From Rhodotorula mucilaginosa (taxonomy: Eukaryota > Basidiomycota > Microbotryomycetes > Sporidiobolales > Sporidiobolaceae), in assembly GCA_034406715.1 (NCBI GenBank), contig CP137873.1, positions 744,001 through 808,000 on the forward strand: DNA of 64,000 nt. The letters are read 5' to 3'. Position 1 is the stretch's first letter, and the number at the start of each line of letters is the position of its first letter. Position numbers and translations under genes: made by a program. Below the pieces are notes generated by a model. That model saw only the letters and a program-made list of their open reading frames with translations. It did no database searches and was not told the DNA's origin. Positions 24,677-35,048 of the stretch are shown in pieces.

Positions 24677-27600
24677 TCAGTACGTTTTTGCAAGCACTTC
24701 TTTCGTCCACCGGCTCGAGTCGAAGCGGTCCTTGAACACCTCGAAGCAGCCGACCAGCTCCTTCAGCTCGGCCTCTTGTCGATCCTCGACGTTTCCCGAC
24801 GGCGGCAGCGTTCCCGTGCGCTCGGCCCACGCTTCAAGGAAGGCCTCGACGAGTGCGGTACCCTCGGCAATGTCTTGCGGCGGCAACGCAGCGGCGACGG
24901 CTGCGTCCCCTTCCGCTTCGGCCGATTCAGCTGTAGTGAGACAAGCGAGGCGCGGTTAATCGCAACATCGGCCACAGTCCCCGCAGACCTGAGAATAAGG
25001 CTTACGATGTTCGTCAAAGTCTTCGAGATCGTCAGCTTTCCGTTTGGCGAGCTGGACAGGGAGCCAAAGTGTCAGCATGCCACACTGAGAGGGCAGCTGC
25101 GGACGACAGATCTCACCTTGACCACCTCGTCCGGAAAGTTGGCCAGTTGAGCGACGTGGATACCGAACGATTGATCGCAAATGCCGGGCAGGACTTTGTA
25201 CAGCAGGGTGATGTCCTTGCCCGTCAGCGTGTCCGGATTCGACTCGACGTGCGCAACGACGTGGAGGTTCTTGACGTGCGGAACTTGCTGCGCCAGCGCC
25301 GTCAGTTCGTGGAAATGCGTCGCGAAGAGGACTGAGGCTCGAGTGATCGTCGAAAGGTGTCTGCAAGGGGCGGGACTCCCGATTAGCACGTAGTCGAATT
25401 CGCAGCTCCACGAACGAGAAACGCGTACTCGGAGATGGCCCACGCCAGTCCGAAGCCGTCGTAGGTCGAGGTACCGCGACCGAGTTCGTCGATAATGACG
25501 AGACTATCCCGCGTCGCTTGCCTCAGGATCGCGCTCGTTTCGAGCATCTCGGCCATGAAGGTCGAGACACCCTTGAGCTGCGAGTCGCCGGCGCCGACAC
25601 GACACAGGACCGAGTCGAAGATCGGGAGCTCGGCGCTGGTGCACGGGACAAAGGCGCCGATCTGCGCGAGGAGCGCGATGCAGGCGGTCTGACGGATGAA
25701 GACCGACTTGCCGCCCGCGTTCGGGCCGGTGATGATGCAGAATTCGCTGACATCTGCAGCCGAAACGAGTCAGGATACTCGGTAAGGTTGTCGCTGCTAG
25801 TCAAAGAGGATGAGGCGCACCGCGTTCCAAGCTGCAGTCGTTGGCGATGAAACTGATCCCCTCCTGCACTTCGAGACAAGGGTGCCGTGCCTCCTCCAAA
25901 CGCAGACTCCCGGCGCCCTTCTCGAAGACTGTCGGCTTGATGTACGCTATCGGCGCGGCCACTGCAGAGGCAGCCAGGCTGCGTGGTATGCAAGGACTTG
26001 GTTAGCGTCAGGCGCTCCGGGCTGGCGGCAGGTTTCCTTCTCACCTTGCGATCACGTCGATGTCTGCGACGACGGTGTTGAGGGTCTCGAGGACTTCGCA
26101 GTACGAGGCTGCAGGCACACAACCGAGTCAGGAATGTCCGATACAGTCCTCGAACAAAGCTTTTTGCACCCACCCGCGATCGTGATGACCTCTTTGACGA
26201 GCGTGCTCTGCTTCTTGTCGTACTCCTTCTTGAGCACAATCTTCTCCTCGTTCAGCGCCTTGAGCGTCTTGGTCGTGAAGTACATGCCGTTCGTCTGATT
26301 TCGCAGTTCAATGTAGCCTTTCTTGCCCTTGATGGCCGAGGCTTCCTGCTCGGCGCGGCAGGGGGAGATCAGCACACTGGGCCTCATTAACGGATGCGGG
26401 ACATGCGTACCTTGCGCGTTAACCGGAAGCAGTGGCCATACATCGAGTGAACCTCAAAGTGCAGGACCTTCCCCTCTGGGTCCATCCCGAGGTCATTCGC
26501 AACGCTGAGATGCTCGTCGTTCAAACCGTCTCGCACTTCTTCGAGCTTGTCCCGCGTCTCGCGCAACCCGTCGTCAAAGTCGGCCTTGATGACAAACTCG
26601 TGCCGAGAGAGCTCGGAAAGGTCGATCGTGGTCTCGACCATTTCTTGATACGGCGCGAGGTTGCTTTCAAAGTCCTGCGAGGTCGCTGCATGCGTGAGCA
26701 CTGCAAACCGCGATCGATCCGGAAACGTTCCAACTGCTCACTCACCCGCAACTTCGCAAGCCACAACTCCTCCACAAGCTCCTTCCACCGCTTCTCCCGC
26801 TTCACCTCGCGCTCGCGCTCCTGCGCCTCCGTCCCATCTTGCATCTCTTCGTCCTCTTCGTCAGCAGTGACACCGCTCTCGAGGCACGTGACGAGACCGG
26901 GCAGCAGGAGGACCGCTTGGTACACGCGGACGACGTCCTCGAGCGAGGCTGCACCCTTCTGGAAGCGCTTCGAGATGCGGTGAAAGTCGGGCATCGACTT
27001 GAGGAAGTCGTCCTGCAGGCATGCAGCAGCAGCTTCAGTCACAGAAAATAGACTTGCGTCACCTTTTGATGTCAAGCGCACCGTGATGGCCTGCCGGAAT
27101 TCTTGCGACTCGACGAGACACTCGACGAGGTCCTGCCTTTGACCTGCAAAGTTCATTAGGAGATCAGCACACGGCTCAAGTTCTTTCTCCGCACGGGTCA
27201 TCGCTCGCTTTCGGCTCCGGAATGGCCCGTCGGACCTCCAGCAGTGGGCGGGCAACTCACGGATGACATGCCGGTTCACCAAAGGCTGTTTCAGCCACAT
27301 GGCGAGCAACCGCGTGCCCTGCGCCGTCTTGCATCGATTCAAGAGTCCAAAGACGGACATGGTCTTGGCCGAACCCCCGAGACCCGTCGGATCCGGCATG
27401 ACTGTCATCAAGGGCGCTGATCAGCACGGGCTGGGTCTCGGCTTGAACTTCGCACGCGATAGGAAACTCACGATTCAGCGCCCTGAGAGCGCTAGCATCA
27501 AGTCGCATGTACATGCTCAGGTCGTGCGTCTTCAAGGCATACACACCAAAGTTGGAAGGATCCGAGAGCAGGTTCAGGTACGAGATAAGGGCCGCGACCG

Positions 27601-28988
27601 AAGCCATGGCGACCTTGTTGTCGAACTCGGCTGCGACGAGGAACAGCGTGCTGGATTCAACATCTGACGTGGACGATGCAGGGGGAACGTGCAGCGCAAG
27701 AGAACCGCCACTTGGGGTACTCACGTCTCGTCGAGGCTTGCAACGAGCCTCGGAGCAGGCGATTCAAGTCCTGCTCGACCGAGCTGCTCGCGAATTCGCC
27801 TGGACGTGGGTCCGGTAATATCAGCAATCATATACAAGTGCGTTGAGACTGCTCCGAAGGGTGGACCGCGGTTCCAACGGCGCTTCGAGGAACGCTTCCA
27901 ACCCAACGTGGACGGCAGTTGGCACGCGCAGGACTCACTCTTCTTGCGCTCGGTGATGACGATCCCGCACCGCTCCATGAGGCTCTTGATCTTGCCGAGA
28001 TCGTATTCGAGTGCTTTGTCCTGATCGACGACGAGACACTCCTTTGCGCCGAGCTGGATGAGGAGAGCCTGCTCGTATCATAGTTGATCGGTTAGTGCGC
28101 GACATCTGGAGGAGATGTACCCGTGCAATGCGTCGTTCTCCCGCAAGTAGAGTTACGCAAGGTGGCGGTACCGGGGGAAGGCGAGCTCACCTCGGTATTG
28201 GAAAACAGCTCGTTGTCGACGAATTCGCTGACGCCCATCTCCTGCATGCTCGTGTCTGCAAACGCGACCCCAACAGTCTTGACATTGTCCTTGACCTGCA
28301 GTTTGAGCGCGACGATGACGGGCGCCGCGAGCAAGTCCGTGTTGGTGAACAGGAGGTTCTCGACGGCGGTCAAGTTCCCGGGCGACGCGCTCTTGGCCAG
28401 AGTCCATTTCGTCGTTCCGCGTCCGACTCCGCCACCTTCGGGTTGCCAAATCTCGACTCGGAGCTGCTTCGTCGTGAGCGCGTCGCGGAGGAAGGCCTGC
28501 GCGACTGCGTGCGAGAGAACGACCGAAGGGAGACCATCCGGTTCGGTTGCGGTGGGCGATCCGAGGTACTTGAGGACGGTCTGCGTCTTGAAGTGGTTGT
28601 TGGCGACGTAGTAGGCGTCCTTGCCGTAAGCGCAGTAGAAGTCTGAGCGGTCAAACAGCCGGACTGTCCCCTCCGCTGCCTGTCGTCGCCAACAAAATCG
28701 GGTTGGAAGGTCGGATCAGCTGTTCCGTCTTCTCTACGCGCGCTCATCCACCTAGCAGAGGTTCGCTCAAGTCGCCCTAGTGCCTGTGGCGGCGCGGAAA
28801 CGCGTTTGACACGTCGCCACACGACCCTTCATAAAATTTGGGCGAGCGAGCAAGAGAGACGGACTGACCGGAGCGAGTTTACGGATGGCCGAGCAGGCGC
28901 GGTTCTCGTCCGCGACGTCCTTGTCGTCCTTCTCTTTGCCCTTGCCCTTGTCGGCGGCCTTCTTGGTCGGGTATTGCGGGTTCACCAT
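24677..28988 (-). CDS. MSH2: DNA mismatch repair protein Msh2
   Basis: MutS homologue that pairs with Msh6 or Msh3 to recognise mispairs in the nucleus. It has many introns. Exon 1 likely ends [13 protein letters not shown] and splices to [22 protein letters not shown], the start of domain I. Then come [11 protein letters not shown] (connector domain), the lever region [37 protein letters not shown] and MWLKQPLVN, and the clamp helices. The ATPase domain has [19 protein letters not shown] (Walker A), GVSTFMAEM (signature), [20 protein letters not shown] (Walker B) and [15 protein letters not shown]. The C-terminal helix-turn-helix part ends at the stop at 24677. The start at 28988 ([10 protein letters not shown]) is a choice; the N-terminus is Lys-rich and upstream ATGs exist. 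Confidence 0.92.
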
Positions 28989-30227
28989 GTCGCCCGTTTC
29001 GCAAGGTGGGGTCGACTCGAGCCGAGAGAGCAAGTCGATGCAGCCGGCGGCGAGACGCGTTCGCAAGCCAGTCGAGGGATACGATTCGTTCCCTTGCTAT
29101 GCTCTCAAGCTCCGAGCAACTTCTAGCTGACGAGGCGCAGGTGAGCGGTTGAGAGCGAACCGCTTCTCTGGACGCGACCTCTCACTCGCCGCCACTGGAT
29201 CCGCACTATAGCTCGAGCGCTTTCGTGCGAGGCCTCTCATTCCAAAGCTAGTCACGATCGCTATATAGAGCGCTCCCTCGGCAGGACGCCCATGCGCCTG
29301 CTTGCTCACGACCATCTCTCATCATCTTCGACGCTGCCTTGAACGCGAACCGTCTCGCTGGGCTATAGCTCGCACTCACAATGCTCTCTGAACATTCCTG
29401 GAGATCGTTCGCCGTGCAAGATCGCTGGCGGTTGTGATACGAGGAGGCCGGCGAGTCACGGTGTCGAACAGTCGGACACGCCGTCGTCGTGCGGACCTCG
29501 GAGCTGCCTCTCCAACGTGGGCTAGCTCCCGCTTCGAATCGCCAACGAGCGATTATCCCCTTTTCTTGCTAGCTGCAGGAGTCTACGGTAGACGAGTCCG
29601 AGAGGACACGAGCTTGAGCCTGACGTTCTCGTCCAGACACAGGCTTGCTATTCGCGCGCCCGTGTCCGGCTCACGTGTTGAGACGTCCACACTACGCCTA
29701 CCGACACCTGCTTGTACTTTCGCAGCCTTTCGAGTGCGCAGGGCCGATGCGGACGCACGACCGAGTCGCTGAATTTCGTTTCAGCTAGGTTTTCCTCTTG
29801 TTGTTCTACAGAACCAAATTGCGGGACGACCTGCCACGGGTTCGACCATCACTCGCATTGCTATGCTACGGTCGGCGGCTTCCTCCGCTCAGTGACCCGG
29901 ACTTGGACGTCCCGTGCAAGGCGAGGCTGCTCGAGGAGACGATCATGCCCGAACTTCTGAAATTTTCGGCCGGAGTGTAACATGTTTATTTAATTTTGTC
30001 ACGACGTAGTGATTAAGATGGTATGGGCTTCACTAGCATGATATAGCGTTGACCACGGCGTCAGCAAGAGATGGGTAAATGGCCCCCTGTTTCCCGGTTC
30101 TTCATCGCCGTTCGGCGGGCAATGACCTTGGCGTTTACACGCGACTGCCTATAGTGCCCTGCCTGACGACGTGCCCAAGCTGGCGTACGACGCAAACAGC
30201 TACCCGTCGACGACCGACTTTAACGAC
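28989..30227. other. Long intergenic stretch, mostly unassigned
   Basis: It lies between the divergent MSH2 (minus) and synaptobrevin (plus) genes. It probably contains both promoters and perhaps the weak plus-strand candidate at 29381-29980. No tRNA or repeat was found. An AT-rich patch follows 29980. Confidence 0.4.
29381..29980 (+). CDS. Possible spliced gene or gene remnant, unknown product
   Basis: Weak candidate. The last part, from about 29815, follows a pyrimidine-rich acceptor (TTGTTCTACAG) and reads TKLRDDLPRVRPSLALLCYG, then RRLPPLSDPDLDVPCKARLL and EETIMPELLKFSAGV to a stop, after which the base composition turns AT-rich as in a 3' UTR. This is convincing as a final exon. Another acceptor-like site (TTTCGCAG) sits near 29720, and an ATG at 29381 opens a short frame (MLSEHSWRSFAVQD). 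I could not join these into one reading frame and do not recognise the family. It may be a real short gene, a remnant, or chance. Confidence 0.25.
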
Positions 30228-31160
30228 ATGTATGCTCTTGCTCTCTCTCTCGTCTCTCTGTTCTCGGACCCGCCTCGCCGAGGATTCGACATTGGTGCTG
30301 TCGAGGGGGAGGGAGGGCATACGCTGGCCGAGATCAATCGTCAAAGGGGACTGCCAGCCTTGTCCAACGGGCGTCGCACCAGGCGCGCTGCCAGCAACCC
30401 GCGGTCCGGGGCGCCACGCACAGCCTCCGTCCCGCACCCGCCTCACACCCACACCACCCCAATGAACGACCTGACTGACTCGCGGTGTACGTACCAACTC
30501 TCCTACAGGTCGGACCAGTATGACCCGTACATCCCGGGCTCGAACCCAAACCAGCCGGGCGGAGGTCCCGGACCTGCTGCGTCAACCGGCGGTAGCGGCG
30601 CGAGCGGGAGCAAGACCCAGGCGATCCAGCAAGAGATTGACGCGACCGTCGGGATCATGAAGGACAACATCACCAAGGTCGCCGAGCGGGGAGAGAGGCT
30701 CGACGCCCTCCAGGACAAGACGGGTTCGTCGTCCTCTTCTCTCTTGGACGTCTCTTTCTCGACTCCGTTATTGACCCACCCGGACTCCGCGCGCAGACAA
30801 CCTCGCTCAAAGCGCGCAAGGGTTCCGCAAGGGCGCGAACCGCGTTCGCAAGAAGATGGTGAGTTGACCGGATGGGCAACTCGCGCCTGGACGAAAACTG
30901 ACCACTCGTATTCTTTTCCCCTCGTAAAGTGGTGGTACGTTGTCGACTCGTGCGCGTCGCCAATCTTGGTTACTGTTTTCCAACCAAAACTGTCACATTC
31001 TGCAGGAAAGACATGAAGATGCGGGTTCTGATCGCGGTCGCCATCGCGGTGCTCGTCATCGTCATCGTCGGTGCGTCCTCCTGCACTCTTGGCGGTCCGG
31101 GCCCGAGCTGATCTTCTCCCTTGACGGCGTACTGCAGTCCCGATCGTCGTCAAGAAATAG
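30228..31160 (+). CDS. SNC1: v-SNARE synaptobrevin (Snc1/VAMP family)
   Basis: R-SNARE of secretory vesicles that pairs with plasma-membrane Q-SNAREs. Exons by phase: 30228-30229 (AT of the start codon), 30509-30723, 30797-30858, 30930-30934 (5 nt), 31006-31070, 31138-31160, giving 123 residues. The order is a Gly/Pro-rich N-terminus ([18 protein letters not shown]), the SNARE motif with [20 protein letters not shown] and the zero-layer Arg in [10 protein letters not shown], then [20 protein letters not shown], the membrane-proximal WWKDMK and a tail anchor [16 protein letters not shown] ending VPIVVKK. The 5-nt exon gives the WW pair found in synaptobrevins. Without it the anchor is lost. 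No other in-frame ATG precedes MSDQ, which supports the split start codon. The first intron is 279 nt, long for this genome. Confidence 0.88.
30930..30934 (+). other. 5-nt microexon of the synaptobrevin gene
   Basis: Exon TGGTG lies between acceptor GTAAAG and donor GTACGT. Flanking introns are both 71 nt. It restores KKM-WW-KDMK in frame. Confidence 0.82.
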
Positions 31161-31850
31161 GATCACGCGCACGACTCGAACACGCAGCCGATTGGAGTCA
31201 TCAAGCCGCCTTCCGTCTCTCCTACCACGACGGCTTCTTGATCCCCCCATCTCTCATCCCCCTGCATCTTCCCCTCTTTTCGTTCGCCCTGCCCCCCTTT
31301 ACCATTCGCACAACCTCGACTACTCTGTCTTCGGTGGTGGGTCGGCCGGCGATGCAGTCGCAACCCTTTGCACACTCGGTCGACCAACGAAATGCCCACC
31401 TCGACCACACTCCTCGATTTTTGTTCTCCCCCTCCTTACTCCTCCCCTCCCTCCCGCCGGTCTGTTCGAGCCGTGCACGCACTCCGCCTCCGCGTCGGCC
31501 TACCCAGCGCCGTCTCGCATCCCCCTACCACGCCCACCTAGCTCTGGCCCTCACGCCGCCCTTGTCCCGTCTCGGTCTTCCTTTCCAGTCCAGTCCTTTT
31601 TCCCCCTTACATATCCTTTCTTCCAGTGTCCCTACTAGCAAAGCAGTACTTCCTTTCGATCTTACTGGCATGTCGACCTTCTTCCGATTCAATTCGCTCT
31701 TCGCTTGTAAGTGATCGCGCCGGACTATAAATACTCGCGAGTCCTTCTTCTCGCCTCGAGGTTCCCCCATCGAATGACGCGGTATATGTAGCTCCAGCTG
31801 ACGAAGCTTGACTGTACACACTGAATCTAGCTGTATAGAGGAGGTTTTGT
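31161..31850. promoter_or_regulatory. Intergenic / promoter of the zinc-finger gene
   Basis: Pyrimidine-rich stretch with no supported gene. A good TATA box (TATAAATA, 31726-31733) lies 118 nt upstream of the ATG at 31851. Confidence 0.55.
31726..31733 (+). promoter_or_regulatory. TATA box of the zinc-finger gene
   Basis: TATAAATA in an otherwise GC- and pyrimidine-rich region, at a plausible distance upstream of the ATG at 31851. Confidence 0.6.
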
Positions 31851-34248
31851 ATGCCGTTTCCGGACTTTCCGCCGACGGTTTCGCCCGAAGAGAGGGCTTT
31901 CGGCCGGCCGAACGAGGCGGTGCAGCCCATGTCTCTGAGAGCTCCCGCACTCGCTCTTGCTCCTGCTCGAACGACTTGCAGCAAGGAACGTGGAGCCGGA
32001 CTTGCCGCCATGCTGTCGCTCGACACGCGCATGGTCGGGCTGCACGTCCACCCCGACTCCGAGTTGGCGCCGACGAGGTCCGTGTCGTCGAACCCTCTGC
32101 TGATGATGAGCGGCTACTCGCCCATCACGCCCGTCAGCCTCAAGGCCGCGTTCGACTACGACGCGAGCATCCTCTCAGAGTCTGCCATGCTCCGCATCGA
32201 CAGCCTCGGCGCGTACGACCAGGGGAGGAGGGCGTCGTCCGACGACAGCGCCCTCGACCTCGACTTTGGCACAAACGACCAGCAGCTGCCCGCGCTCTCG
32301 ACTGGCGACTCGTGCTCGGATGCGCACTCGCCAGCTACAAGCTGGACAGACGACTCGCTCGCTCGTACCAGTCCGGACCCGCCCGCGTACGATCTCGCGC
32401 CTCTCGAGTGGGATCAATTCGGTTTCGCAGCACCGCTCCTCGTCAGTCGTCAATTCCTTTTCTTCCGGACTTGAGGCGCTGCGCTCGTATCCTCACACTG
32501 ACTTTCTGCTTCTTGTATGACGTTCGCCCCCTCAGAAGGACGCGGTCGAGTGCGTCGAGACCGGCAATTCCGCTGCGAGTCGCCCTTCGCAGCAGCAGCA
32601 CGGTCTGTATCCGGACCGATCGAATTCTATTTTCGGCAGCGGCCTCGACCAAAAACCCCTCGCATCGATCAAAGTGCCGGCGACCAATTTGACATGCAGC
32701 GCGTCGAACGCGCCCGCGGTCGTAGCTTCGTTCCCCCTCGAAGCTCCTTTCGGCACGACCACCACCCAGTCCGCGCCGGGGCAGACCATGTACAGCTCGG
32801 CCGGCGCCGGTGAGATGGCTGCGTCGCCGACAGAGAGGGCAGCGCCCTTCAGCTATGCGCCGCTTGAGACCGAACGACTCGACGGTCGTGTTGGCGGCGG
32901 CCGCCACGTTTCGTCCACTGGACTGCCTCCCGCGGGCTTCTATCAGAACTCGGTCCCTGCGGCAGGCACCGCTCACGTCTATGATCAACGCCACTATCAA
33001 GTCGCCTATCCTCACCACGGTCTGGACGCGGGCGTCTCGTCCGTCTTCCACGACCACACGCCGTTGTACCAGCTCTCGGATCCTCAGATCCAGTCCGCCC
33101 AGCCGCACCAGCAAGAGCACCAGCCTTATTTGCAACCGCATCAGCAAGGCTACAACGTCGGTGCCGCGCAGGGCTTTGTTCCGGTCCAGTTCACGACCGT
33201 GACGGGCGTGACTTATGCCGTCGCCCTTCCCGTTGCGACGACTCCTCAGGCGGCCGCGATCGAGACACCGCACGGTACCTACTTCTTCGTGCCTTCGGCG
33301 CACTCGCAGCACTTGGCGCCGACTACGAGCGCGCAGCCGCCGAACGTGCCTCTCGGAATGTTGCCAACCCCGCCGCCGACGCACGAGGCCACTTTACCGG
33401 TTCTTCCCGAGTGCCCATCGTCGCTGCCGCCGCCGCCGATCTCGCTCAACCTGAACGCCGAGGAGGAAGCGGAGCCGCGTGCCCGTGCTGCTCGGTCGAA
33501 ACCGCGCTCGTCACCTCGCTCGACCAAACCGCATACCGCCCAGGCGGCCAACAAGACGCGCGCAGAGAGCGCTCAACTCGAGGCTCCTCTCCATGACGTC
33601 GAGAAGCAGCAAGATTGCGTTGGACCGGCCAAGTCGTCGAGCTTCCAACTTCCGCAAGGTCCTTCAGCTGCCGCCATCGCTGCCGAGAACGCAGCCAAGG
33701 CCGCCGCGCTCGTCGCTGCTCTCGGACCCGCGCACAAGATCCGCCTCCCCGTCGGTCAGGGCAAACGTGGTTCGACGAAGCGCAAGCACGAGAGCCCGAA
33801 CAAGAAGGCCTCGTCCCGCCGCTTCACCTGCCCGCACCCCGGTTGCGGTCGCGGCTTTGCTCGCAACTTCAACATGCAGAGCCACTACAAGTCTCACCTC
33901 GGCGTTCGCGAGTACGACTGCCTCTGGTGCAACAAGAAATTCTCGCGCCGTCACGACCGCGCGCGGCACTGCGTCACCGTGCACGACGCCGTCGTCGACC
34001 GCGAGGGGACCATCACCGGCCCTCATCCCGTCCTGGAACGCAACAAGGGCAAGACGTCGATCAAGGTCGAGGACGACGTCCTGTACCGCGAAGAGGGCGA
34101 CCACGTTGACGTCGACGCCGAAGGCGACTACAACTCGGACCACCACCACCACCACCTTCCCGACAGCGCCGGCTTCCCGGGGTCGCCTGAGGAGCGCGAC
34201 CCTGGCGAGCACCGTCAGTCTGCTTCTGCTTCGCCCTATTGGGGCTGA
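31851..34248 (+). CDS. C2H2 zinc-finger transcription factor
   Basis: Two exons, 31851-32441 and 32536-34248, give 767 residues. Most of the protein is disordered and rich in Pro, Gln, Ser and Ala, with a His/Gln/Pro stretch (around HDHTPLYQLSDPQIQSAQPH). Near residue 640 there is a basic segment (KRGSTKRKHESPNKKASSRR) and then two C2H2 fingers: CPHPGCGRGFARNFNMQSHY (C-x4-C-x12-H-x3-H) and CLWCNKKFSRRHDRARH (C-x2-C-x12-H-x4-H), joined by KSHLGVREYD. The acidic C-terminus has a short His run (about 5). The pair of fingers is like those of fungal stress or calcium regulators (Msn2/Crz1 type), but too few positions are diagnostic to name one. Nuclear location is inferred. Confidence 0.82.
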
Positions 34249-35048
34249 GTTGAGCGGGCGCCACACTACTTTTTGAACTGCGGTTCCGGATCGGCGCGCA
34301 TCTCGTGGCTCGAGAGAGAGGTGAGTCTCTACCTGTCTGCCTGCTGAAACGACGAATCGCGGTACCTTACTGACCGACCAGTCTGGTAACGCTACAGAAA
34401 TTCTTACTTCTCCCCTCTCGCTCGCGCACGACTGCGTCCGCCGGACCCGCTCCCATCACCCAGCGCCGATTCGTTTCTGCCACCTTACCCTTTCCTTCTC
34501 CTCCGGGCTCCTCTTGTCGAACCCAACCGATTCCTTACGCCAAGCCATCGCCGTCCTCTCTCGCGTTTTTTCCTGTCCAGATCGACTCGCGTCGAACGAA
34601 CAGGCGTGAGGAGGACTCTGACCCCCGTTAGGGGCGCCGTCGACCAACGTCGTGATTCGGTCTCGTCGAGGTTACCCCCTTGACGAGATCGTCCCGTCTC
34701 TCCCGTGCGGAGCTTTGACGGGTCTTTTGCCTCACTCTTGCCAGAGGCTTAGACACGAGGGTTGTTTTTTGTCTGACCGCGTGCGCGTCCTGTTCGCGCG
34801 TGACTTTTTCTCGCCATCCATGGTGTACAAAAGTCACTTGCGACGGCGCCTTCGGAGCTGATGTTCTCTTTCTCCCCCAATCTGTGCCACCTTCTCGTCC
34901 GCGTCTCCCTTGCCCTGCTCGGATCGCCCTTGTTCTCTCTCTTCCTGTACACTTTTATCCCGCGCTTCTATCTGTGCAATGCATCGTCTGCTCTACCTGC
35001 GCGACGTGTCAAAGAACGGCTGCTCGAACTCGTGCCGATCTCTACCCG
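34249..35048. other. Intergenic between convergent genes
   Basis: No gene is supported; short open frames on both strands have no domain. It probably contains two long 3' UTRs. Confidence 0.5.
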
